In this document: in pieces, positions 39,400 to 47,585 of the stretch
Layout: every line of letters begins with the position of its first letter
Position numbering within the stretch: position 1 is the first letter of the stretch
From: JANMDR01 sp031376425
Lineage (GTDB): Bacteria > Pseudomonadota > Gammaproteobacteria > Burkholderiales > Usitatibacteraceae
Length of the DNA stretch: 47,598 nt
Assembly: GCA_031376425.1 (NCBI GenBank)
Contig: JANMDR010000084.1
Coordinates: forward strand, 1-47,598
Direction of reading: 5' to 3'
Translations under genes and position numbers: made by a program
Notes under the pieces: model-generated
The model's database searches: none
What the model was told of the DNA's origin: nothing
Seen by the model: only the letters and a program-made list of their open reading frames with translations

Positions 39400-40575
39400 A
39401 TGACTGCTATTGATGGGCAGATATTTAACGGCCGCAAATCAGAGCCACCAGTATTAATTGACACTGCGCAAGTGGTACTTGCTTGCAGAAACTTTGCTGA
39501 GTTATTTACTTTTTTTACTGAAAAGTTGGGCTTTAGCGTTAGTTTGATTTTCCCTGCTGATTCACCTAGCACTGCGGTGATTACAATACCTGGCCTCGCC
39601 TTGCGTTTGGAGCAGCAGGCCGATGTTTCGATAGCGCCGCCGATACTGACCTTGCGGCTGCAGTGTGAAACCTTGAGCGCTGTTGCGTCACTGCAAATAC
39701 CTGCTGGTATTAATATTGTCTTCGTACCTAAAGTTGCGCCTGCGGCCACGGCCTTGCCGCTGGTCGTACCCAAAGGTGTGCCAGAGTTTGTGCTCAGTCG
39801 TGCAGGTGATGCACAGCAGCACACCACCGTTGGTCGCGCGGGCATGATTTATCGTGATCTTATTCCTGGGCGGCTTGGTGGCCGCTTTATCGCATCACAT
39901 ATTACGATTCCTACAGCGGGGGAAGTGCCGGATTACGTGCATTTTCATCGCGTTATATTTCAAATGATTTTTTGTAGGGCAGGTTGGGTAAAGGTGGTGT
40001 ACGAAGATCAGGGTGAGCCGTTTTTATTGCAGCCTGGTGATTGTGTATTGCAGCCACCGGGTATCCGCCATCGCGTGCTAGAAGCGTCTGCGGGGCTAGA
40101 GGTGATTGAATTGGGATGTCCGGCGGTGCATGAGACTTTCGCCGACCATACCTTGACCTTACCTACGGCCAACGTTTTACCAAAGCGCGTATTTGGAGGT
40201 CAGCATTTTGTGCGCCATATTGCGGCGCAAGCGAGTTGGGGTGCATGGCTGGAAGGTAGCACCCTCGCACCTGATTTTGAGGCAGCAGATTTAGGCATTG
40301 CCGCAGCCACTAATCAGCTTGCTGAAGTAACGGTGTTGCGTCTGCGGTCGGGTCTTGTTTCTGGTAGCTTAGCATCGTTGCACGAAGGGGAAATTCTGTT
40401 TTTTTATGTGCTCAGTGGGGCACTTGAGATCACGTTGCCAGCGGCTAACGGTAAGCAAAGCACAAGGCATAAGTTGCAGGTGGATGATAGTGTGGTTATT
40501 CCCAAAAGCACAAACTATACGATGGTTGCCACAACCGGTGAGAACGGATTTTCATTGCTTCGGGTGGCGCTGTGA
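39400..40575 (+). CDS. VOC-like domain fused to two cupin domains
   Basis: 391 aa from ATG 39400, with AAGAG about 9 nt upstream; a TTG at 39391 overlapping the previous stop is an alternative. Residues about 15-110 look like half a VOC/glyoxalase fold (TAQVVLACRNFAELFTFFTE, then KLGFSV). Residues about 170-250 form a cupin (HFHRVIFQMI, LLQPGDCVLQPPGIRH), and about 330-390 a second one (HEGEILFFYVLSG, DDSVVIPKST). The metal-type HxH pattern is present in the first cupin (VHFHR). It may be a metalloenzyme or a ligand sensor; the substrate is unknown. Confidence 0.7.
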   Translation: MTAIDGQIFNGRKSEPPVLIDTAQVVLACRNFAELFTFFTEKLGFSVSLIFPADSPSTAVITIPGLALRLEQQADVSIAPPILTLRLQCETLSAVASLQIPAGINIVFVPKVAPAATALPLVVPKGVPEFVLSRAGDAQQHTTVGRAGMIYRDLIPGRLGGRFIASHITIPTAGEVPDYVHFHRVIFQMIFCRAGWVKVVYEDQGEPFLLQPGDCVLQPPGIRHRVLEASAGLEVIELGCPAVHETFADHTLTLPTANVLPKRVFGGQHFVRHIAAQASWGAWLEGSTLAPDFEAADLGIAAATNQLAEVTVLRLRSGLVSGSLASLHEGEILFFYVLSGALEITLPAANGKQSTRHKLQVDDSVVIPKSTNYTMVATTGENGFSLLRVAL

Positions 40576-40642
40576 TTGTTGTGTAATATCGGGGTTCACT
40601 GTTAACTCGGTTAGTTGTTTCCTCATGAAATTTTAGGCAAAG

Positions 40643-42160
40643 ATGAACGTATTGCGCTGTTTTAAAATCATTAAATTATTGCGCTTGGCCTTATTGTGTG
40701 GGTGGTATGGTCTGCCTATTTTTAGCGGGCAATTTTCGCGTGATGCTGCTGCGCAAATTCCACCTATGCCATCAATGACGGCACCTACCGACGCGGCCAA
40801 GACCCCGTCTGCGACCTTGCCACTGCCTTCTGCGTCGGCGCGCGAACTTTTCGCGAAGTATAAGGAACGTCTGGTACAGGTGCGCGTGTTGTTAAATAGC
40901 GCGAATGAACAATCATCGCTAGGCTCAGGTTTTGTGGTGCGTGATGATGGTGCTAAGGGGGCGTGGTTTATTACCAATTATCACGTGGTGTCTTCCCTTG
41001 CTATCAACCCTGAAAAGTATCGGCTGGAGTTGCGCCCTACCAATGAGCGCACCGTGAAAGCAAAATTGATTGCGGTTGATGTGTTGCATGATCTGGCGGT
41101 ATTACGCTCGGAACCTGATCAAGAGATTACTGAAAAAACGGCTGCTGAAAAATCCGCACCGTGGACGCCGTTTGCCTTGCGGGATACGAACCTAACGCAG
41201 GGTGAAAAAGTGTTTTCTTTAGGCAATCCTTTAGAGCTTGGTTTTTTAATTTCCGAAGGTATTTATAACGGCGGCGCAGAATCAAAAATTTATGAGCAGA
41301 TGCTGTTTTCTGGTGCGCTCAATTCTGGCATGAGCGGCGGACCCGCTATTGACGAGGCTGGGCGCGTGGTTGGGGTGAATGTATCCACACTCAATGGCGG
41401 GGCGTTGTTGAGCTTTTTGGTGCCGATTCGTTATGCCCGTGATTTATTAGAACGTGCGTGGCAAGCCGCACCGCGCAAGGAATGGCGTACCGAAATTGCC
41501 AAGCAGTTGCTTGCGCATCAAGCGTTTGTGATTGATAAGTTATTGACTGGCACAACGAACAAAGATAATGCGGTCACCACTCCGACCAATACAACGCTGG
41601 CCGCAACCGAAACCAAAGAACAAACCGGCAAGGCTGGATTTGCCAGCCAAACCTTATCGGGTCGCGTTGTGCCTACTCTGGATGGCAATTTAACCAAATG
41701 TTGGGCGGGTGGCCGCGATGGCGAAAAGCTGCGTTACCAGCGGGATACCTTGAGCTGTGCTTTGCGTTCTAGCGTGTATGTGCGCAGCAATTTGCAAACA
41801 GGTTCTTTAGCACTGAGCCACACGCTATTGCGCAACGATAAATTGGCGACACCGCAATTTTTGCATTTAGATTCTGGCAGCCGCATATCAAGGCTCGCCG
41901 ATACGTCTTTTGGCAACGGCGGTAAGGAACTAACGCGCAATGAATGCCAAGATGATTATGTGCGCGGTGCGAAGCATGTTTATCGAGTAGCAGTGTGCTT
42001 GCAGACGTTTCAGAAGTTTGAGGGCTTGTATAACTTCGATGTAAAAGCCATTCAGATGGATGACGCACGCGAGCGCTTGAGCAGTAATTTAGTGCTTAGT
42101 GGCGTGTCGTTTGAAAATGGTCAACGCGTTAGCCGCTTGTTTTTGGAGCGCCTCCAATGA
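40643..42160 (+). CDS. trypsin-like (S1C/DegP-fold) serine protease, exported
   Basis: 505 aa. The N-terminus carries a hydrophobic signal segment (about residues 10-37, ending AAAQ). A trypsin-fold domain shows the full triad: His114 (FITNYHVVSS), Asp150 (HDLAVLR) and Ser231 (NSGMSGGPA). No PDZ domain follows. The C-terminal 200 residues are Cys-containing and not recognised. Its stop overlaps the start of an FHA membrane protein gene (ATGA), so the two products are likely functional partners at the cell envelope. Confidence 0.85.
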   Translation: MNVLRCFKIIKLLRLALLCGWYGLPIFSGQFSRDAAAQIPPMPSMTAPTDAAKTPSATLPLPSASARELFAKYKERLVQVRVLLNSANEQSSLGSGFVVRDDGAKGAWFITNYHVVSSLAINPEKYRLELRPTNERTVKAKLIAVDVLHDLAVLRSEPDQEITEKTAAEKSAPWTPFALRDTNLTQGEKVFSLGNPLELGFLISEGIYNGGAESKIYEQMLFSGALNSGMSGGPAIDEAGRVVGVNVSTLNGGALLSFLVPIRYARDLLERAWQAAPRKEWRTEIAKQLLAHQAFVIDKLLTGTTNKDNAVTTPTNTTLAATETKEQTGKAGFASQTLSGRVVPTLDGNLTKCWAGGRDGEKLRYQRDTLSCALRSSVYVRSNLQTGSLALSHTLLRNDKLATPQFLHLDSGSRISRLADTSFGNGGKELTRNECQDDYVRGAKHVYRVAVCLQTFQKFEGLYNFDVKAIQMDDARERLSSNLVLSGVSFENGQRVSRLFLERLQ

Positions 42161-43137
42161 CTTGGTATGTAGAGCAATTGCAGCGCGATGGCGCGGTATT
42201 ATCGCGCTTACAAATTAAGGAAGATGCAAGCGTAATTACTATAGGCCGTGCGTTGGAAAATGATGTAGTGCTTGATGATCCGCATTGCGCTGTGCATCAT
42301 GCGCAACTTGAGTTAGCAGCCGATGGCAGCGCTCGCTTGGTGGATTTAAATAGCAAAAACGGCATCCTTGGCAAGGTGTCAGGTCGCGTTAAGCGGGCAC
42401 CGGCATTCACCGTGACTGATGATGCGCCGTATCGATTAGGGCAAACATCGCTACGCATCCGCTCAAGTGCTTGGGTGTTGCCGCCAGAACGCGTATTATC
42501 GCGGCGGCGGGTGTGGCTATATGCCCTGCTTGCCTTGTTGGTGGTATTCGCACATGGGGTGTGGGAAATTTGGTTGGGCGATGTACAAACTAAATCACCA
42601 GCATACTTAAATCAGTTAAGTGGTTTGGGGTTTGGGCTAGCATTATGGAGCGGCATGTATGCCTTATTGAGCCGCATTTTTACGGGTGCGGAGCGGTTTT
42701 TTTCACACCTGCTGATTGCCTGCACCGGGTATATGTTGGGCACTTTATTGCTCTATCTGCTGGAGCTATTAAGCTTTAGCATGGGCTGGTTGTGGCCCAT
42801 ACGCATTACTGATCAAGCCGTTATCATTACTGCCGCCTGCACCGTGAGCTTTCACCTGCGCTTGGCTGACCCGCGCCATTGGCCGACCACGCGTATTGTG
42901 GTGGTGCTGGTGGCCGCTGCTGCAATTATCATCCCCATAGCACAGCGCTGGGTATCGCACGGTAGACTTACTGATGTGCAAACGCTTTACGCGATAAAGC
43001 ACCCCGCATTGCGCTTGGCTACGCCCACGCCGATAGCCACGTTCAGTGATAGCAATGCCGCGCTAAAAGCTAAGGTAGACAAAGCGCGTAAGACCGAACA
43101 AAATGATAGCGAGTGGGGCGATTATGATGTTGATTAA
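42157..43137 (+). CDS. FHA-domain multi-pass membrane protein
   Basis: 326 aa. The N-terminal FHA domain (about 25-100) has the phosphothreonine-binding signature ITIGRALENDVVLDD, then H(C)AVHHAQ and DLNSKNG. After RRRVWLY, five or so hydrophobic helices (about 120-265) follow, with a charged tail at the end. FHA domains bind phosphothreonine peptides, implying a Ser/Thr kinase elsewhere. GGAG lies 8 nt upstream of the ATG and the gene overlaps the protease gene. Confidence 0.85.
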   Translation: MTWYVEQLQRDGAVLSRLQIKEDASVITIGRALENDVVLDDPHCAVHHAQLELAADGSARLVDLNSKNGILGKVSGRVKRAPAFTVTDDAPYRLGQTSLRIRSSAWVLPPERVLSRRRVWLYALLALLVVFAHGVWEIWLGDVQTKSPAYLNQLSGLGFGLALWSGMYALLSRIFTGAERFFSHLLIACTGYMLGTLLLYLLELLSFSMGWLWPIRITDQAVIITAACTVSFHLRLADPRHWPTTRIVVVLVAAAAIIIPIAQRWVSHGRLTDVQTLYAIKHPALRLATPTPIATFSDSNAALKAKVDKARKTEQNDSEWGDYDVD

Positions 43138-43199
43138 CTGTCTGATTCCTTTCTATATCGAAAGAGCCATTACCTACATGTTACCAAATATGAGGCATC

Positions 43200-43305
43200 G
43201 TCATTCCAGAGAAGGCTGGAATCCAGTCCTACATCATACTGTTTAGCATTTTAAAACCTAAATTAGTCATACGATGGACTGGATTCCAGCCTTCGCTGGA
43301 ATGAC
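43200..43305. repeat. GTCATTCCAG...CTGGAATGAC inverted repeat element
   Basis: Two 29-bp arms (43200-43228 and 43277-43305) are reverse complements with a single mismatch and surround a 48-nt AT-rich centre. The GTCATTCCAGCGAAGGCTGG sequence is a widespread bacterial intergenic repeat. It lies downstream of the FHA gene and could form a large hairpin. Confidence 0.85.
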
Positions 43306-43404
43306 GGTGTTTATATAACACTCGGGGAAATTGGCGCACGAATGAAATGGAAATGGATTGAAGACAGCAGCCCGAAAAAATAACTTAAACCCAAAGGAAA
43401 ATAA

Positions 43405-43914
43405 ATGAACAATGCCCAATACAGTGCTTCTGTACCCGTTTTTAAGCAAATGCTAACGGCGCTTGCCGTGACTTTAGCGAAGGCGGACGCCCATGCACAC
43501 GCTAAAAATATCGAGCCTGCTGCGTTTCTGCAAGCGCGCTTGTTTCCCGATATGTTTGCGCTGGTGCGGCAGGTACAAATAGCTACAGAATTTGCGCGTG
43601 GCGTAGCAGCGCGGCTCGCCAATGTGGAAGTGCCGGTGGTAGAAAGCACCGAAACCAGCTTTGCCGATTTGCAGGCGCTGATCAGCAAAACATTAGTATT
43701 TTTAGATGGCATTAGCGCACCGCAAATGCTCGGTTCAGAATCCCGCGAAGTGGTGCTGCGCCCTGGCACGCCGAAGGAAAAGAAGCTGGTAGGCCAAGTG
43801 TATTTATTGCAGTATGGCTTGCCGCAATTTTTCTTTCATGTTGCAGTCGCCTATTCAATTTTGCGCCACAATGGTGTTGATATTGGCAAGCGCGATTATA
43901 TGGGCGCATACTAA
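43405..43914 (+). CDS. DUF1993 family protein
   Basis: 169 aa. The start SASVPVFKQMLTALAVTLAK, the LFPDMFALVRQVQIA motif and the end FFFHVAVAYSILRHNGVDIG with KRDYMG are the DUF1993 pattern. It is a predicted helical bundle related to the DinB-like fold, of unknown function, soluble and cytoplasmic. AAAGGAAAA precedes ATG 43405. It lies 28 nt before the acyltransferase gene, so co-transcription is likely. Confidence 0.9.
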   Translation: MNNAQYSASVPVFKQMLTALAVTLAKADAHAHAKNIEPAAFLQARLFPDMFALVRQVQIATEFARGVAARLANVEVPVVESTETSFADLQALISKTLVFLDGISAPQMLGSESREVVLRPGTPKEKKLVGQVYLLQYGLPQFFFHVAVAYSILRHNGVDIGKRDYMGAY

Positions 43915-43942
43915 AATTAAACTCTAAAAAAGGGGGCTGCAA

Positions 43943-45352
43943 ATGCGCAAACTGTCATTGCTTGATCTTGGTTTTTTTATTGCCGAAACCGCGGCCAGCC
44001 CCAAGCACGTTGCTGGCTTACTCATTTGTAAGCGACCGGCTAAATCAACCATCGGTTTCGCTAAAAATTTATACAAAGAATTTTTAACCTTTACCGATGT
44101 AAAGCCCCCGTTTAATCGGGTTATTCAGTTTGCGCTTACGGCGGTGCCGCAATGGCGCGATGTAGAAACGGTAGACCTCACGCAGCATATTTTTTATCAT
44201 AAATTGCCCAAAGATGCTAATGATCGGCAAGCGCTCTATGATTTTGTATCGGCGCTGCACACGCCCATGCTTGATCGCAGCCGCCCGCTTTGGGAAGTGC
44301 ATATTATTGATGGCTTGAGTAGCGCCGCCGCCGAAGGTGGTGCCGGACGATTTGCCCTCTATCAAAAAATGCACCATGCCTACGCCGATGGCGTGACCAT
44401 GACCCGCTGGACCGCCGAAGGTATGTCAGAAACGGCGGAAGACGACACCTTAAAGCCGGTGTGGACGCTCAAGCACGGCAGCCACGCCTCGAAGCTGAAA
44501 AAAAATCAGGAAATGTTGCAATCAATATGGGCACAAGCCGTGGGCAATGGTCGGCGGCTATTAGGCATTAGCCGCTTGGCTACCATGCTATTTTTAGAAA
44601 GCGTGAAGCTAACTAAAAACGCCATCGCCCTACCATTTGCCTCCAGTGCTAAAACCCCGCTGACGGGTCAGGTTACGTCAGGGCGGCAATTTGCATCCGT
44701 TGGTGTTTCGATGGATAGAGTGAATAAAATTCGCGCCCGCACCCGATCAACCATCAATCATGTGGCGCTAACCTGCCTAGACGGGGCTTTAAGGCGTTAT
44801 TTAGACGATCAGGGTGTGTCATTAAAGCAGCCCATTATTATTCAGATGCCGGTAAATTTGCGCCAAGACGGCGAGAAAACCGCTGGCAATAAAATCGGTA
44901 TTATTTTAGTAGAACTTTCCCCCCCCACCGATGACCCCTATGTGCGCTTACGCAATATCGGTTTTTCGCTGCGCGGTGTGCGCACCATGATTGACGGCGT
45001 AGCTCCCGAAGCCATTGAGTCTTACACCATCATTACCGGCTTAGTTGCGCAAATTGCGGAAATACTCAAGCTCAGCAATACCCTGCCGCCGCTGGGAAAC
45101 ACCTTAGTATCCAACGTACCGGGCCCCAAAGACCATCTATATATCAAGGGTGCCAAAATGTTGGAGATGCACCCCATCAGCACCCTACCGCCCAGTAATC
45201 TGCTCAACATCACCCTATTTAGCTACGCCGGTGATCTATTCTTCGGCCTAATCGCCACGGATGAACTGCCCAATTTACAGATGCTTGGCAAGTACGTGGA
45301 AGAAGCGTTTGCGGAGCTGGAAGCATCGGTAGCGGATGCGCATGAGGTTTAG
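43943..45352 (+). CDS. wax ester synthase/diacylglycerol acyltransferase (WS/DGAT)
   Basis: 469 aa, the usual length. The catalytic HHxxxDG motif appears as MHHAYADGVTM (about residues 144-154). Other family marks are LDRSRPLWEVHIIDGL, the PLTGQVTSGRQFA region, and VSNVPGP in the second domain. It makes wax esters or triacylglycerol from acyl-CoA and fatty alcohol or diacylglycerol, at the inner membrane or lipid inclusions. GGGGG precedes the ATG. Following DUF1993 closely, it ends the rightward core block. Confidence 0.93.
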   Translation: MRKLSLLDLGFFIAETAASPKHVAGLLICKRPAKSTIGFAKNLYKEFLTFTDVKPPFNRVIQFALTAVPQWRDVETVDLTQHIFYHKLPKDANDRQALYDFVSALHTPMLDRSRPLWEVHIIDGLSSAAAEGGAGRFALYQKMHHAYADGVTMTRWTAEGMSETAEDDTLKPVWTLKHGSHASKLKKNQEMLQSIWAQAVGNGRRLLGISRLATMLFLESVKLTKNAIALPFASSAKTPLTGQVTSGRQFASVGVSMDRVNKIRARTRSTINHVALTCLDGALRRYLDDQGVSLKQPIIIQMPVNLRQDGEKTAGNKIGIILVELSPPTDDPYVRLRNIGFSLRGVRTMIDGVAPEAIESYTIITGLVAQIAEILKLSNTLPPLGNTLVSNVPGPKDHLYIKGAKMLEMHPISTLPPSNLLNITLFSYAGDLFFGLIATDELPNLQMLGKYVEEAFAELEASVADAHEV

Positions 45353-45418
45353 TGTGCGTTTTAGTGCACGTAAGAGGTGGCATGGGGTTTAGGGGTGATA
45401 GCCACCTATTGGCGTAGG

Positions 45419-45577
45419 CGCGTGGTGCAAAACTCAGATTTCATAACCGCGCATTGGGCGGAGTTACCGTATAGCTTGCTGGGTAGGGTATCGAGCCGGA
45501 TTACTAACGAAGTGCGTGGGTTTAGTCGCGTGGTTTATTATATTTCGGGGAAGCCACCGGCTACTATTGAGTTGGAG
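45419..45577 (+). pseudogene. guaA: remnant of the guaA 3' end, copy 1
   Basis: The frame encodes about 53 residues matching the C-terminus of GMP synthase: DFITAHWAELPYSLLGRVSS, then RITNEVRGFSRVV and ISGKPPATIE. GuaA proteins end in a very conserved NRVVYDISxKPPATIEWE. No catalytic domains precede it. The frame then runs on past IEL to a stop at 45625. A second copy lies at 46341-46562. GuaA 3' ends are known integration targets of mobile elements. Confidence 0.75.
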
Positions 45578-45621
45578 TCATATTCCATTGACGGAATATT
45601 TTATTTGGGCTATATTCCACC

Positions 45622-45981
45622 ATGAATTGGGAAATTGAGTTTACCGACGAATTTGAACGCTGGTGGGACTCGCTTAGCGAGGCTGAACAAATGTCCATCG
45701 CAACTTCCGTAAGTTTGCTTGGAGATCAAGGGCCAAATTTGAGGCATCCCAATAGCAGTGGCATCAACGGCTCACGCCATACACATATGCGTGAGCTGCG
45801 CACCCAACATGCAGGGCGACCTTATCGCACGCTGTACGCCTTTGATCCACGTCGCATGGCAATTTTACTGATCGGCGGCGACAAAACGGGTGATGACCGT
45901 TGGTACGAGGTTCATGTGCCGATCGCGGACAAACTCTATGACCAGCATTTAATTGAATTGAAGCGCGAAGGAGAGATATGA
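45622..45981 (+). CDS. HigB-like (RelE/Gp49 family) toxin
   Basis: 119 aa. It shows WEIEFTDEFERWWDSLSEAE, MRELRTQHAGRPYRTLYAFD and AILLIGGDKTGDDRWYEVHV, a typical phage Gp49-like/HigB ribonuclease toxin. The toxin gene precedes the antitoxin gene, as in higBA. Its stop overlaps the next start (ATGATGG). The module lies between two guaA 3'-end remnants. Confidence 0.88.
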   Translation: MNWEIEFTDEFERWWDSLSEAEQMSIATSVSLLGDQGPNLRHPNSSGINGSRHTHMRELRTQHAGRPYRTLYAFDPRRMAILLIGGDKTGDDRWYEVHVPIADKLYDQHLIELKREGEI

Positions 45982-46298
45982 TGGCTAAAAATTTTTCAGT
46001 GCTACTCGCAAAAATGACGCCCGCCGCGCGTCAGCAAGTAGAACAGCGAACGCAAATCCTACTGGCAGAAATGCCCTTGAACGAGCTGCGCCGTGCGCGC
46101 GGTTTGTCACAAAAGATGCTCGCGGATGCCTTAAACGTACAGCAACCTACCATTGCTAAGCTGGAGCGACGCACCGACATGTACGTGTCTACTTTGCGCA
46201 GCCACATTGAAGCGATGGGAGGGGAGCTGGAAGTGGTAGCACGATTTCCGGATGGGGCGGTGAAGATTAAAACTTTTGCGGAATTGGGTGTTGTTTGA
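45978..46298 (+). CDS. HigA-like XRE-family antitoxin
   Basis: 106 aa. An N-terminal helical part is followed by a helix-turn-helix (LNELRRARGLSQKMLADALN, then VQQPTIAKLERR) and a short C-terminal strand region. It represses the operon and neutralises the HigB-like toxin. Two adjacent ATGs are possible (45978 overlapping the toxin stop, or 45981); GGAG at 45970-45973 slightly favours the second. Confidence 0.9.
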   Translation: MMAKNFSVLLAKMTPAARQQVEQRTQILLAEMPLNELRRARGLSQKMLADALNVQQPTIAKLERRTDMYVSTLRSHIEAMGGELEVVARFPDGAVKIKTFAELGVV

Positions 46299-46340
46299 TA
46301 GGCTTAAATTCTATTTGTACCGCGTTATAAAATTTACTCT

Positions 46341-46562
46341 AAGACGAAAAGTGTAGGCGTAAAGGGCTATGGCCGAACATATGAAAACGTAGCAGCCCTG
46401 CGAGCCGTACAAACGACGAACTTTATGACCGCGCATTGGGCGGAGTTGCTCTATAGTTTGTTGGCCACAGTATCGAATAGGATCATTAACGAAGTGCGCG
46501 GGTTTAATAGAGTGGTTTACGATATTTCTGGGAAGCCACCGGCTGCTATTGAGTGGGGGTGA
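46341..46562 (+). pseudogene. guaA: remnant of the guaA 3' end, copy 2
   Basis: About 73 codons match the GMP synthase C-terminus in one frame: KSVGVKGYGRTYENVAALRA, then VQTTNFMTAHWAE, NRIINEVRGFNRVVYDISGK and PPAAIEWG, followed by TGA. Normal GuaA proteins have SVGVxGDxRTYxxxxALRAV and end KPPATIEWE at the same place. There is no start codon or upstream GuaA sequence. Its last 53 codons are repeated, diverged, at 45419-45577. Confidence 0.8.
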
Positions 46563-46766
46563 GGAAATTCCAAAGCTGGTTTGGACGCGGAGTTGTATGC
46601 TGCAAAGATTGCATGCCAGCAAAATTCAGTTTCATGTATTGGACAGTCACTCATCGGTCAATTGCCGTAGCCAAGGATCGGCCAACGTTGGCTTTTGAGC
46701 GTAACTAACGGCTCCTGCGGTTTGGTCACGCCATCATTTATATAACTCGACAAAGTACGTCCGGTG

Positions 46767-47585
46767 CTATGCAGGCAAACGAATCTCTCGAAACGCCTCA
46801 CTAAGCTGAAGTGCAGCGCTTCGCCGGTCGCCCATGTCGACCAGTATGTCGAGGATACGCAAGAACTTCTGAGCCAGCAGTAGCTTCATTGGAGTTTCTC
46901 GATGTGCGAAGTGCTGCACCAGCTCCGCGATGCGAGCGGGAATGAACGTTCCAAGCCAACCTTTTAGGCTTTCGGGATCGTCACCTATAATTGCTTGTAT
47001 TTGATCTGCGAAGATTTCAGCCGGATAATTGACTTTAGCTCTCTCGCAAAGCGTCAAAAATGAGTCGATTACCGAAGAAGACCAGCCGCCCGCGCGCACA
47101 AATCGGTCGATTAGCGGAAGAATGCAGCTGATTTCTGACCAGTCTCCATTGACATAACGCGCAGCCATGGGCGCGTGTTCAACTGAAACAAACATCAATG
47201 TGCGCACAAGAGCAGGCTTATGAAACCCGTAGAATTCGCCGCCGTTATAGGCATTGCGTTTGAAGCTGGAATCCTGAAGAAATCGTCCAAGACAGAGATC
47301 AATAATCGCGAATGCGTCGTCTGAAACGACCGGCGCATTATACAGATAAGTACAGACATAGGCGGATGTGAATGGAGAGAGGAGAGCCCAACAGTTATCT
47401 CCTTCAAGTGCACGAATAGGACTGAGGAAACGAGTTTGAACGTCCCCGAGGCTGATAAGTCCGGCTACACGGCCAAGGTTCGAGCCAAGTGATGCTGTCC
47501 ATTCATAAAGACTTCTCATCGGACGATTTCGACGCTCTGGCTTCACCCAAGACGGCGAGTTCTTCTGGCTGGTCCAGTCCAGCAT
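46767..47585 (-). CDS. unrecognised protein, probably truncated by the window edge
   Basis: 272 aa from ATG 47585, but the frame stays open to the right edge (no stop in 47586-47598), so this may be only the C-terminal part of a larger protein. No signal peptide or clear membrane helix is seen. The visible part looks helical, like a repeat or scaffold region. It follows a toxin-antitoxin module and guaA remnants, so an accessory or defence-type gene is plausible, but I recognise no domain. The 204-nt gap at 46563-46766 shows nothing. Confidence 0.6.
   Translation of the reverse strand: MLDWTSQKNSPSWVKPERRNRPMRSLYEWTASLGSNLGRVAGLISLGDVQTRFLSPIRALEGDNCWALLSPFTSAYVCTYLYNAPVVSDDAFAIIDLCLGRFLQDSSFKRNAYNGGEFYGFHKPALVRTLMFVSVEHAPMAARYVNGDWSEISCILPLIDRFVRAGGWSSSVIDSFLTLCERAKVNYPAEIFADQIQAIIGDDPESLKGWLGTFIPARIAELVQHFAHRETPMKLLLAQKFLRILDILVDMGDRRSAALQLSEAFREIRLPA

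Noticed and set aside
45377..45625. A real 82-aa gene starting at 45377
   Set aside because: Most of it is a fragment of the GMP synthase C-terminus without its own domain or ribosome binding site, so it is treated as a remnant.
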